Made by a program: the position numbers and the translations under genes | In this document: positions 49,419-57,613 of the stretch, piece by piece | How the letters are laid out: each line of letters opens with the position of its first letter | How positions within the stretch are numbered: position 1 is the first letter of the stretch | Notes under the pieces: model-generated | Told to the model about the DNA's origin: nothing | The model's database searches: none | Seen by the model: only the letters and a program-made list of their open reading frames with translations | Origin: Treponema sp. | Lineage (GTDB): Bacteria > Spirochaetota > Spirochaetia > Treponematales > Treponemataceae | Assembly: GCA_016294035.1 (NCBI GenBank) | Contig: JAEDCT010000010.1 | Coordinates: 23,771-87,770, forward strand | Direction: 5' to 3' | DNA length: 64,000 bases

Positions 49419-50861
49419 ATGGTTTATTTGATAATTCAGATTCTGTGTTTCATTCTTTCCCTGACGGGAATTGCGTTTCTGGTGCCTGTTGCCACTGCCC
49501 TTTATTGCGGTGAATATTCGGTCTTGAGTTCATTCCTGATTCCCATGATCAGCGTTTGGGTTGTGAGCATTGCAGTTGTTTTCCTTACCCGAAAGAAAAA
49601 GTCCAGGCTGAGCATTCGTGCCAGTTTTGTGGTTGTTGCACTGGCCTGGGTTTGCATTTCCTTGTTTGGGGCTCTTCCATTTTATATTTCCGGGGCAATT
49701 CCTTCTTTTACTGATGCATTTTTTGAAAGTGTTTCCGGATTTACAACTACTGGTTCAACAATCCTTTCTGAGATTGAGACACTTCCCCGCAGCATAAATT
49801 TGTGGAGATGTCTTACTCACTGGATTGGCGGAATGGGAATTGTTGTTCTTACAGTTGCATTGCTTCCTATTCTTGGAGTTGGAGGATTCCAGCTTGTAAA
49901 GGCAGAAACTACGGGACCGGAAAAGGGCAAGGTTACTGCAAAAATTACTACCACATCAAAAATCCTCTGGCTTATTTATCTTGCACTTACATTGATTGAA
50001 ACCCTTATTCTCAAGTGCCTTGGAATGGATTTTATTGATGCATTGAGTCATTCATTTTCAACTCTTGGAACCGGTGGATTTTCAACACGCAATTCCAGCA
50101 TAGGTTCATTCAATTCTCCTGCAATTGAGATTGTTTGTACTGTATTCATGTTCCTGGCTGGAGTCAATTTCAGTATGTACTATTATCTTATAGCAAGAAA
50201 ATTCAGTGACATTAGGGATAATTCTGAGTTGAAATTTTACATATTGATTATTGTGGTTGCCATCCTGCTTATTGCTTCGAATCTTACTTCAGTTTTCAAG
50301 TCATTCACCACGGCCTTGCGCTATGCCTCATTTCAGGTTGCCGCAATCCTTTCCACAACGGGATTTGCAAATGCTGATTATCTTGACTGGCCTGCCTTTT
50401 CGCAGATGATCATTTTTATACTTTTTTTTATTGGCGGATGCTCAGGCTCTACATCGGGAGGAGTTAAGGTTGTAAGATGGCTTGTTTTGTTGAAGGCACT
50501 TCACATTGAATTCAAGGAAATGCTTCATCCCCATGGAGTTTTTGCCATGAGATTGAACAAGAGAAATGCAAGAAAGGAACTGGTCAACAACATTGCCAGC
50601 TTCTTAACTCTTTATTTGGGATTGATTTTGATTACCACGATTATTGGAACTATTGGAAAACTGGATATCCTTTCAGCTTTTACAGGTTCCATAACGATGG
50701 TGGGAAATGTTGGTCCTGCATACGGGGTTCTTGGTCCTTCGGCAAATTTTGGTTTTTTGCCGGCATTTGTAAAATGGTGGTACTGTTTTGCCATGATTGC
50801 GGGGCGTCTTGAGTTCTTCACCATTTTCGTGTTCTTTGTTCCGTCATTCTGGAAAAAGTAA
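49419..50861 (+). CDS. trkH: Potassium uptake protein TrkH/KtrB
   Basis: The membrane channel partner of TrkA. The 480 residues form about ten membrane segments with the four imperfect selectivity loops, for example SVSGFTTTGSTILSEIETLP, HSFSTLGTGGFSTRNSS, ILSTTGFANADYLDWP and TMVGNVGPAYGVLGPSANFG. SD AGGTAG precedes the ATG. The gene is complete and the last residues are Lys-rich. Confidence 0.95.
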   Translation: MVYLIIQILCFILSLTGIAFLVPVATALYCGEYSVLSSFLIPMISVWVVSIAVVFLTRKKKSRLSIRASFVVVALAWVCISLFGALPFYISGAIPSFTDAFFESVSGFTTTGSTILSEIETLPRSINLWRCLTHWIGGMGIVVLTVALLPILGVGGFQLVKAETTGPEKGKVTAKITTTSKILWLIYLALTLIETLILKCLGMDFIDALSHSFSTLGTGGFSTRNSSIGSFNSPAIEIVCTVFMFLAGVNFSMYYYLIARKFSDIRDNSELKFYILIIVVAILLIASNLTSVFKSFTTALRYASFQVAAILSTTGFANADYLDWPAFSQMIIFILFFIGGCSGSTSGGVKVVRWLVLLKALHIEFKEMLHPHGVFAMRLNKRNARKELVNNIASFLTLYLGLILITTIIGTIGKLDILSAFTGSITMVGNVGPAYGVLGPSANFGFLPAFVKWWYCFAMIAGRLEFFTIFVFFVPSFWKK

Positions 50862-50911
50862 GATTTCTGATGATATGCATGTGATTTTCAGGAACCTTTT
50901 TGCCATTGTGA

Positions 50912-50940
50912 TTGAAAATCAGATTAAAAAATATTATATT
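50912..50940 (+). promoter_or_regulatory. pckG promoter
   Basis: TTGAAA (50912-50917), 17 bases, TATATT (50935-50940). It gives a leader of about 105 bases with AT-rich complementary stretches before the SD CAGGAG. Confidence 0.65.
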
Positions 50941-51052
50941 TATAAAGATAGAATCAGGGACCGGGAGAAATTTCGGCCAAGAAAACATTTACCGTTTACG
51001 TTGTAAATTACGGCTGTTTCTTTTTTCTGATTTTAAGTTACAGGAGTTTTTT

Positions 51053-52915
51053 ATGTCTCTTACTCTTAATGACATCAAACACCCAGGAATTAAGGCTTGG
51101 GTAGAAGAATGTGTTGCTATGTGTGAACCAGACAACGTAGTTGTTACAGATGGTTCAAACGAAGAATACGACTGCTTGATGCAGAAATGTGTTGATGCAG
51201 GTCTTGCAACTCCATTGGCAAAGAAGCCACACAGCTTCCTTTTCCGCTCAGATCCATCTGACGTAGCTCGTGTTGAAAAAAGAACATTCATTTCTTCTGT
51301 AAAGGAAGAAGATGCAGGTCCAACAAATAACTGGATCGCACCTGCTGAACTCAAGGCAACAATGAAGGGACTTTACAAGGGTTGTATGCATGGCCGTACA
51401 ATGTATGTTATTCCTTTCTGCATGGGACCTCTTGGTTCACCAATTTCAAAGAACGGTGTAGAAATCACTGACTCAGAATACGTTGTTCTTAACATGGATA
51501 TCATGACACGCGCTGGAAAGAAGGTTCTCGATATCTTCAATGCAGATGCAAATGCTAAATTCGTTCCATGTCTCCACTCAGTTGGTAAGCCACTTAACAA
51601 CGGTGCAAAGGACAATGGTGTTTGGGCATGTGCTCCAGTTGACCAGAAGTACATCACACAGTTCCCAGACGAAGGACTCATCTGGTCTTATGGTTCTGGA
51701 TACGGCGGAAACGCTCTTCTCGGAAAGAAGTGTTTTGCACTCCGCATTGCAACAGTTCTTGCTCGCAAGGAAGGCTGGCTTGCAGAACACATGCTTATTC
51801 TTAAGCTCACAAACCCAGAAGGAAAGGTTAAGTACGTAACTGGTGCTTTCCCATCAGCTTGTGGAAAGACAAACCTCGCTATGCTCATCCCAACAATCCC
51901 AGGATGGAAGGTTGAAACAATCGGTGATGATATTGCATGGATGAAGTTTGGTGAAGATGGCCGTCTCTATGCTATCAACCCAGAAGCAGGATTCTTCGGT
52001 GTTGCACCAGGAACATCAGCAGAATCAAACAAGAATGCTCTTGTTTCTGCAGAAAAGAATACAATCTACACAAACTGTGCCCTTACAGAAGACGGCGATG
52101 TTTGGTGGGAAGGAATCGGATATCCAGCAAAGGGTAACCTTGTTGACTGGAAGGGCAACACACGCCCAGCATTCCCTAAGGACAAGGCTCCTAAGGGTGA
52201 AGAAATGGCACATCCAAACGCACGCTTTACAGCACCAGCAGGACAGTGTCCATGTATCGCTCCAGAATGGGAAGATCCAAAGGGTGTACCTATCAGCGCT
52301 ATCCTCTTCGGTGGACGCCGCCCATCAACAGTTCCACTCGTACACCAGTCACGCAACTGGAACCACGGTGTATTCCTCGGTTCTATCGTAGGTTCAGAAA
52401 TCACAGCAGCTTCTACAATCAACGCAGCAGATGTTGGTAAGATCCGCCGTGACCCATTCGCAATCCTCCCATTCTGTGGATACAACATGGGTGATTACTT
52501 CCAGCACTGGATAGACGTAGGTGCTGCAGCAAAGGATCAGGACAAGCTTCCAAAGATCTTCTACGTTAACTGGTTCCGCAAGGACGAAAACAATGCAGAC
52601 CTTCCAGGTGGATTTATGTGGCCAGGATACGGTGACAACTCACGTGTTCTTGCCTGGATTTTCGACCGCTGTGACGGAAAGGACAATGCTGTTGAAACAC
52701 CAATCGGATTCATGCCAAAAGAAGGTTCTATCAATACTGATGGTCTTGCAGATTACTACAAGAAGACTCTTCCAGAAATCCTCAAGGTTGATGTTGAAGG
52801 ATGGAAGAAGGAACTTAAGGATGTTCGTGAAAACCACTATCCAAAGTTCGGTTCACACCTTCCAAAAGAACTCACAGCTATTCTGGATGACATCGAAGCT
52901 CGCCTGAACGCATAG
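51053..52915 (+). CDS. pckG: Phosphoenolpyruvate carboxykinase (GTP)
   Basis: Interconverts oxaloacetate and PEP with GTP/GDP. In a fermenter it probably fixes CO2 into oxaloacetate towards succinate or works in gluconeogenesis. The 620-residue length, the nucleotide loop GAFPSACGKTNLAMLIPT near residue 265, FGEDGRLYAINPEAGFFGVA near 300 and ILFGGRRPSTVPLV near 420 mark the GTP class. ATG 51053 has CAGGAG 7 bases upstream; a longer frame from 50912 would start inside the promoter. Strongly biased codons suggest high expression. Confidence 0.96.
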   Translation: MSLTLNDIKHPGIKAWVEECVAMCEPDNVVVTDGSNEEYDCLMQKCVDAGLATPLAKKPHSFLFRSDPSDVARVEKRTFISSVKEEDAGPTNNWIAPAELKATMKGLYKGCMHGRTMYVIPFCMGPLGSPISKNGVEITDSEYVVLNMDIMTRAGKKVLDIFNADANAKFVPCLHSVGKPLNNGAKDNGVWACAPVDQKYITQFPDEGLIWSYGSGYGGNALLGKKCFALRIATVLARKEGWLAEHMLILKLTNPEGKVKYVTGAFPSACGKTNLAMLIPTIPGWKVETIGDDIAWMKFGEDGRLYAINPEAGFFGVAPGTSAESNKNALVSAEKNTIYTNCALTEDGDVWWEGIGYPAKGNLVDWKGNTRPAFPKDKAPKGEEMAHPNARFTAPAGQCPCIAPEWEDPKGVPISAILFGGRRPSTVPLVHQSRNWNHGVFLGSIVGSEITAASTINAADVGKIRRDPFAILPFCGYNMGDYFQHWIDVGAAAKDQDKLPKIFYVNWFRKDENNADLPGGFMWPGYGDNSRVLAWIFDRCDGKDNAVETPIGFMPKEGSINTDGLADYYKKTLPEILKVDVEGWKKELKDVRENHYPKFGSHLPKELTAILDDIEARLNA

Positions 52916-52933
52916 TTCTCGACGATATTGATT

Positions 52934-53180
52934 GCGGGTATATGCTTTGTGAATACCCGCAAAACGGCCGTGTCAAGGCTTTAAGCGACTTGTCGTGTGC
53001 CTTGACATGGACGTAAGCAAGACTTAATGCTTAGTTTTTCAGAGCCGGCACTCACTAGCGTGACTGCGGTCTAAAAACAAACATACAGGGATTGCTTTTG
53101 CAACCCTGTAAATCAGTTTCGACCCGACAAAAGCGGGTCAAACCATTCTCCGCTGGATTTTTCCGGCGGGGATTTTTTTG
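52934..53180 (+). ncRNA. Run of five hairpins ending in a strong terminator (3' UTR or small RNA)
   Basis: After the pckG stop come GCGGGTAT/ATACCCGC (52934-52960), a 12-bp stem with GTCAAGGC/GCCTTGAC at its core (52968-53010), ACAGGG-A-TTGC/GCAACCCTGT (53085-53109), GACCCG/CGGGTC (53121-53139) and the terminator TCTCCGCTGG/CCGGCGGGGA plus seven T (53147-53179). There is no coding frame. A TTGACA at 53002 lacks a good -10 at the right distance. It may be a long structured 3' UTR of pckG or an independent small RNA; it matches no RNA family I recognise. Confidence 0.45.
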
Positions 53181-53229
53181 TACCCACGCATATAACAATC
53201 AAAAAATCTTCATCATATACATTGAAATT

Positions 53230-53440
53230 CGGAAATATCTCCTCACGGACAGTGGAAGTAATTATTATAAAAATACGGGAAGGAAGGCACCGGATGGCAA
53301 AAACACTCGCAAGACGGAACGATAGTTTCCTTGCCGGCTTGCGTGTGTAGCGACGCTAGCTAGCGGTTTTGTCATTCGATGACTGACTGGTAGTATTTTT
53401 ATAGTTAAATCATTGTTCTGTCCCTGAGGGGATATTCTCG
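53230..53440 (+). mobile_element. Short inverted-repeat element (MITE-like), copy A
   Basis: A 211-bp non-coding element with 23-bp terminal inverted repeats (19 of 23 match; left end ...CCTCACGGACAG at 53230-53252, right end CTGTCCCTGAGG... at 53418-53440). It is flanked by a perfect 8-bp duplication TTGAAATT (53222-53229 and 53441-53448). The interior has small palindromes (GTCAT/ATGAC). Its left 125 bases and right 55 bases are about 90% identical to copy B, which lies inverted at 57330. No transposase is encoded, so it would need one in trans. Confidence 0.88.
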
Positions 53441-53469
53441 TTGAAATTAATAAAAAACATACATATAAT
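53441..53469 (+). promoter_or_regulatory. Promoter of the toxin-antitoxin operon, using element-derived -35
   Basis: TTGAAA (53441-53446), 17 bases, TATAAT (53464-53469), then 6 bases to ATG 53476. The -35 box lies in the right 8-bp target duplication of element A. A CATAT/ATATG inverted repeat overlaps the -10 and start and could be the operator for autoregulation. Leaderless translation is predicted. Confidence 0.65.
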
Positions 53470-53475
53470 ATACAT

Positions 53476-53709
53476 ATGAAACCGTTGACATTATATGTAT
53501 CAGATGAAGTGTATTCTCTCTATCAGACCATTGCTTTAAAACAGAAAACAAAAGCCGCAGCATTGATCAGGGATGCTATGACTTCTTATCTGGAAAAATT
53601 GCAGAAGAAAAAGACTCTGGATGATTTTAGGCCCTTTGATTCAGGGGAAATAAAAAACGACTTTATAAATGATGATTTCAGAGGAGAAATGCTTGATGAC
53701 AGGTATTGA
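53476..53709 (+). CDS. VapB-like antitoxin (ribbon-helix-helix type)
   Basis: A 77-residue protein beginning MKPLTLYVSDEVYSLYQTIA, a ribbon-helix-helix-like N-terminus (strand, then helices with KTKAAALIRDAMTSYLE). An acidic tail (about 50-77, FRPFDSGEIKNDFINDDF) is suited to wrap the toxin. It overlaps the PIN-domain toxin by 14 bases, the usual order and coupling of type II systems. It should bind its own promoter region. The family is inferred from pattern and context. Confidence 0.8.
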   Translation: MKPLTLYVSDEVYSLYQTIALKQKTKAAALIRDAMTSYLEKLQKKKTLDDFRPFDSGEIKNDFINDDFRGEMLDDRY

Positions 53710-54139
53710 TACATGCTTCCTTGTTGATTTGACAATGAACGGTTCTCCACGACATGAAGGAGCATTGAATCTGTTCAACACATGGAAAAATACAAACAGG
53801 CAGCTGTGTATTTTCTATAATGTCTTTCTGGAATTTCAACATATTGTGACAGATCCAAAAAGATTCTCAAACCCTATGACCATGGAGCAGGCCATAGAAC
53901 AGAGCTGGTTCTGGTGCGATCTGGACAGAATAAAAATAATCTATCCGGATGACCAGAGTTTTGGAAGAGCTCAGATGTGGCTTAAACAATATGGTCTTGG
54001 GAGAAAAAGATTGATTGATACTCATATGGCATCCTGCTACATGAGCCACGGTATAGATACAATCTGGACCGCCAATCCAAAAGATTTTGAAATTTTCAGT
54101 GCCTTTGACCTTATGGATTATTCTGACCTGGGATATTGA
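53696..54139 (+). CDS. VapC-like PIN-domain toxin
   Basis: A 147-residue PIN-domain ribonuclease. The N-terminal acidic motif is GIDTCFLVDLT (Asp4), a mid-protein Glu occurs in VFLEFQHIV, and the C-terminal acidic cluster is RLIDTHMASCYM with TANPKDFEIF. Toxins of this class cut RNA, often tRNA or rRNA. ATG 53696 has GAGGAG about 9 bases upstream and the first residues fit the fold; the longer frame from 53669 overlaps the antitoxin further and is unlikely. Confidence 0.82.
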   Translation: MTGIDTCFLVDLTMNGSPRHEGALNLFNTWKNTNRQLCIFYNVFLEFQHIVTDPKRFSNPMTMEQAIEQSWFWCDLDRIKIIYPDDQSFGRAQMWLKQYGLGRKRLIDTHMASCYMSHGIDTIWTANPKDFEIFSAFDLMDYSDLGY

Positions 54140-54177
54140 AAAATGGTTTGGATGGAAAACTAAGTTTCAGCTTCTGG

Positions 54178-54861
54178 TTAATCTAGTTTCAGTGCCTGGA
54201 TTATCTGATCACAAAGCTGCATTCCTCCATGCACGCTTGGGTGCAGACCGTCGCTTCTTTCAATATCAAACATGGCAGCGTTGATTATTGTGAAGCCATA
54301 GTCATCTGAAGCCTTGTAGAAATTCTGCCGGATTTGTAGTGCTGTCTTTGCATCAAAATATAACGGATAGTTGTCCTGGTCTGGAATAATAAGTGGAATT
54401 ATGCTGATCACTTTTTTTGTCCTGATTTTGTGGCAGCATCGTCTGAATGCAACATCAATGTTTTCCGGAATCCTGTTAAATTGTATGTCGTTTAATCCAC
54501 CAAAAACAATAACGTAATCTATATCTTCCAGGTCCGAATCAAGAATTGTTTTCGTTGTTATTTCAGTATAGTTATATGGCCTAAATGTGTATCCGGTTGC
54601 ATTAACTGCCTTGTTTATTACGATGCATCCGGTTTTCTTTTCAAATTGGTTTATCCATGAAAAATCACTTGGTGCAGATATTGAGTCACCAAAAACAATG
54701 ATTTTTTTGTTTTTCTGCATCTTGAATCTGATTTTGTGCGGATAGTTGAAATTTTTCTCGCGTATTTGATATCCGTTACAGCAGTTAGTTTGGAAATCTG
54801 TTGAACAGGAAATCAAGCTTATAGAAATGACTGACAGAATTAAAAGAATAAGTTTTTTCAT
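54178..54861 (-). CDS. SGNH/GDSL hydrolase lipoprotein
   Basis: A 227-residue lipoprotein (signal ending SLISC, Cys at about 19) with the SGNH esterase blocks: VFGDSIS (nucleophile Ser), VFGGLNDIQ (oxyanion Asn) and DGLHPSVHG (Asp and His). It probably removes acyl groups from a surface polysaccharide or glycan. ATG 54861 has GAGGGT 5 bases upstream; 29 extra upstream residues in frame lack a signal. It is divergent from the XRE regulator. Confidence 0.85.
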   Translation of the reverse strand: MKKLILLILSVISISLISCSTDFQTNCCNGYQIREKNFNYPHKIRFKMQKNKKIIVFGDSISAPSDFSWINQFEKKTGCIVINKAVNATGYTFRPYNYTEITTKTILDSDLEDIDYVIVFGGLNDIQFNRIPENIDVAFRRCCHKIRTKKVISIIPLIIPDQDNYPLYFDAKTALQIRQNFYKASDDYGFTIINAAMFDIERSDGLHPSVHGGMQLCDQIIQALKLD

Positions 54862-54987
54862 GGTACCCTCAAGAAATTTAGTGAAACTAATAAAAATATT
54901 AGAATTCTTAGTTATGCTACGTAAATAATACAAAATTCTTAGGCACACTACAATATCTTTTAAGAATACATAGTTTGATTAAGTGCT

Positions 54988-55293
54988 ATGGATTCATATT
55001 TTGAAATTTTCAGGTCAAATATTAAGTTTTATCGTGATGTGAAAGGGTATTCTCAGAGTGAGCTTGCCATTCAGACTGATGTTACTAACGGGTTAATCGG
55101 CCAGATTGAATCAGGACGCACAAAACCTTCCTTTGATACGATTGTCAAAATTGCATCGGCTCTTGGCGTTCATCCTGCTGATTTGTTCCTGAGAAATGCA
55201 TCAGTTGGGAGGGAAAAAATCAATCAGGCAATGAAAAAAATTCTTGAAAAAGAAATTCCTCTGCTTATTGAAAAGGAACTTTCTTCCATCTGA
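54988..55293 (+). CDS. XRE-family DNA-binding regulator
   Basis: A 101-residue protein with a Cro/CI helix-turn-helix (about 9-65): KGYSQSELAIQTDVTNGLIG, then QIESGRTKPSFDTIVKIASA. The short helical C-terminus ends KILEKEIPLLIEKELSSI. It is divergent from the SGNH gene; their shared 126-bp gap holds the repeated motif ATTCTTAG twice, plus a related TTAAGAAT, which may be operator sites. It may control its neighbours or the substrate-binding gene downstream. Confidence 0.88.
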   Translation: MDSYFEIFRSNIKFYRDVKGYSQSELAIQTDVTNGLIGQIESGRTKPSFDTIVKIASALGVHPADLFLRNASVGREKINQAMKKILEKEIPLLIEKELSSI

Positions 55294-55430
55294 TTTTATT
55301 CATTAGACTTTTATTTTTTTCTTGTTTCCGGGAGTAAACTAAAGTTTAATACTAGGTAAGACTTTTTGTTGAAGAATGGCTTCAGTCAAATTATTAGAAT
55401 GCACATAACTTTTTACTTGGAGTGTGTATT

Positions 55431-56399
55431 ATGAAAATTACATTGAAGGTATTTGCTTTGATCGCTGCAGTATGTTCTGCAGTAAGTTTTGTTTCTTGTT
55501 CTAAATCCAAGGCTCAGAATCTTAAGGAAGTCAGGTTTGCAACTAATCCTTTTGTTGGAAATGCTCCTTTCTATGTTGCCTTTGAGAAAGGATATTTTGC
55601 CCAGGAAGGAATTGATTTCAAGCTTCAGAACTATGAGGAATCAACTTCTGCATGTACTGCCCTGATTACTGGAAATGCAGAGATTGCCTACACGACACTT
55701 GATGCTGCTTTGATTACAGAAAGCCAGACTGCAGAAAATAAGCTGAAGGTATTCCAGATTGTTGATGAGTCTTACGGTGCAGACGGTATTCTTGCAAAAA
55801 ATGAAATCACCAAGCTTGAGGATCTTGCAGGAAAAACAATTGGAGTTTCCATCGGGCAGACTACACATTATCTTTTGCTTCAGGCATTGAACAAGGCTGG
55901 ACTTAAGGACACAGATGTGAATCTTCTTAATTTGAACTCATCTGATGCAGGAGTTGCCTTCATGTCTGGAAGTCTTGATGCAGCAGTAACATGGGAACCA
56001 TATCTTTCAAATGCCGTTACAAATGGTTCAGGAAAGATTATTTTTTCAAGTGTAGATGCTCCTGGTGCCATTGTTGATGTTATGGCTGTGAAAACATCAG
56101 ATGAAGATGCTGACTGGGTTGAAAAATTCCAGAAGGCTTATGACAAGGGACTTTCTTTTGTAAATGATCCTGCAACAAAGGATGAGGCTTATAGAATCAC
56201 GGCAAAATATCTGGATACTGATGCTGAGGAAGTTGCAGCAATGATTCCAACAGTAAAGCTCTACAGCAGTTCAGATTCAAAGACAGGACTTGCTGCGGAT
56301 GCTGTGGGATATATGGCAGTCAAGAATATTTCTGACTTCTATTTTGGAAAGAGCATCATTTCAAGACAGATTGATCCAGAAGTTGTAATCAAAAAGTAG
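55431..56399 (+). CDS. ABC-type substrate-binding lipoprotein, NMT1/SsuA/THI5-like
   Basis: A 322-residue lipoprotein (signal ending FVSC, Cys at about 23). The fold signature is RFATNPFVGNAPFYVAFEKG, the start of the NMT1/SsuA family, followed by YFAQEGIDFKL, LAGKTIGVSIGQTTHYLL and SLDAAVTWEPYLSNAV. Relatives bind nitrate, sulfonates, pyrimidine precursors, or urea/guanidine-type compounds near DUF1989 genes. No permease or ATPase gene is adjacent. The MBL gene starts 8 bases later. It may feed the nitrogen cluster downstream; the ligand is unknown. Confidence 0.85.
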   Translation: MKITLKVFALIAAVCSAVSFVSCSKSKAQNLKEVRFATNPFVGNAPFYVAFEKGYFAQEGIDFKLQNYEESTSACTALITGNAEIAYTTLDAALITESQTAENKLKVFQIVDESYGADGILAKNEITKLEDLAGKTIGVSIGQTTHYLLLQALNKAGLKDTDVNLLNLNSSDAGVAFMSGSLDAAVTWEPYLSNAVTNGSGKIIFSSVDAPGAIVDVMAVKTSDEDADWVEKFQKAYDKGLSFVNDPATKDEAYRITAKYLDTDAEEVAAMIPTVKLYSSSDSKTGLAADAVGYMAVKNISDFYFGKSIISRQIDPEVVIKK

Positions 56400-56407
56400 G
56401 AACTGCC

Positions 56408-57256
56408 ATGAAACAGGACTTTGTAAAACTTTCAAAGCACTGTTCAATTCTTCCGTATGGAGATAATGACCGCCCAAACATTGGAATTATCTCCGGTTCG
56501 GAAACCAGCATTATAGTTGATGGTGGAAACTCTGAAAGTCATTTTGGGCTTCTTCCATCAGCTGTGATCAGTAATGCTGAGTATCTTTTTCTGACTCATA
56601 ATCACTGGGATCATGTTTGTGGTTCCAGTTTTTTTTATTCCGGCAAGGTGGTTTCATCTGTTGTAACTGCAGAAAAAATCGGTCGCATGAATGATATGGT
56701 CTGGGATGCTGATGGAATTGAAAGTGCATATCAAGTAAACCGGATTCCGGAATTTACGCGGAACAACATGCTTTGCGAGTTGAAGCTGAATGATTTTCGG
56801 CCTTTTGAATTCCGCGTGCCTGATATTACCTGTGACACTGAAGCAGTTTTTGATCTGGGAAATTTAACCTGCAGGTATATTCCCATAATGAGCTGTCATT
56901 GCGATGGTCAGATGGGAGTTTACGTGGAGCAGGACAAGGTGTTTTTTATAGGGGACATATTGTGGCCTGACATGGACAGAAAGCAGGATGAATGGTTCTA
57001 TGACCTTGAAAAATTCAGGATGATGTCAGAGCAGATTCTTTCAGTTGATGCTGAGGTTTATGTAGAAAGCCATGCTGATCCAATTCCAAGAAACATGCTT
57101 GAGTTGTGGCTCAGAAAAATGCAGTCAATAATGGAAGGCGTGAAGTACGCAAACAAAAGTGCCCGTGAAGCCGAGTCATTGCTTCCACAGGAATTGAAAC
57201 AGTCAAATCTTGGATACGAGGAACTTTTGTACGGTGCCTGTGACAGGGTAGTCTGA
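56408..57256 (+). CDS. Metallo-beta-lactamase-fold hydrolase
   Basis: A 282-residue cytoplasmic protein with the metal motif LTHNHWDHVCG (HxHxDH), a further His in SCHCDGQMGVY, Asp in FFIGDILWPD and a final His in ESHADPIPR. The set is complete, so it should be an active di-metal hydrolase; the substrate cannot be told. It is co-transcribed with the substrate-binding lipoprotein (8-base gap), so its substrate may be the imported compound or a derivative. Confidence 0.82.
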   Translation: MKQDFVKLSKHCSILPYGDNDRPNIGIISGSETSIIVDGGNSESHFGLLPSAVISNAEYLFLTHNHWDHVCGSSFFYSGKVVSSVVTAEKIGRMNDMVWDADGIESAYQVNRIPEFTRNNMLCELKLNDFRPFEFRVPDITCDTEAVFDLGNLTCRYIPIMSCHCDGQMGVYVEQDKVFFIGDILWPDMDRKQDEWFYDLEKFRMMSEQILSVDAEVYVESHADPIPRNMLELWLRKMQSIMEGVKYANKSAREAESLLPQELKQSNLGYEELLYGACDRVV

Positions 57257-57329
57257 TTTTGTTCCAGATGCTTTGCCCAGAATGGCAGTTGTTATCCTGA
57301 GCAAAGCTGAAGGGGGCAATATATTTATT

Positions 57330-57610
57330 CGAGAATATCCCCTCACGGACAGAACAACCATTTAGCTATAAAAATACTACCAGTCAGTTGCGACATCCTG
57401 TCGCGACGAGAATCGTTTTCATGATTCTCGCTTTTTCTTCTTCTAAAGCGCCATCCGTGGCGCAGTAGAACTTGAAATAAGCTAGCGTCGCTACACACGC
57501 AAGCCGGCATGGAAACTATCATTCCGTCTTGCGAGTGTTTTTGCCATCCGATGCCTTCCTTCCCGTATTTTTATATAATTCTTTCAACTGTCCATGAAGG
57601 TATATTTACG
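57330..57610 (-). mobile_element. Short inverted-repeat element (MITE-like), copy B
   Basis: A 281-bp copy in opposite orientation to copy A, with 23-bp ends (57330-57352 and 57588-57610). Flanks TATTTATT and GATTTAGT match at 6 of 8 positions, a decayed target duplication. It has about 70 more internal bases than A, holding three perfect hairpins: GCGACA/TGTCGC, CGAGAATC/GATTCTCG and GCGCCA/TGGCGC. It lies 3 bases after the isochorismatase-like stop codon. There is no coding frame. Confidence 0.85.
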
Positions 57611-57613
57611 GAT

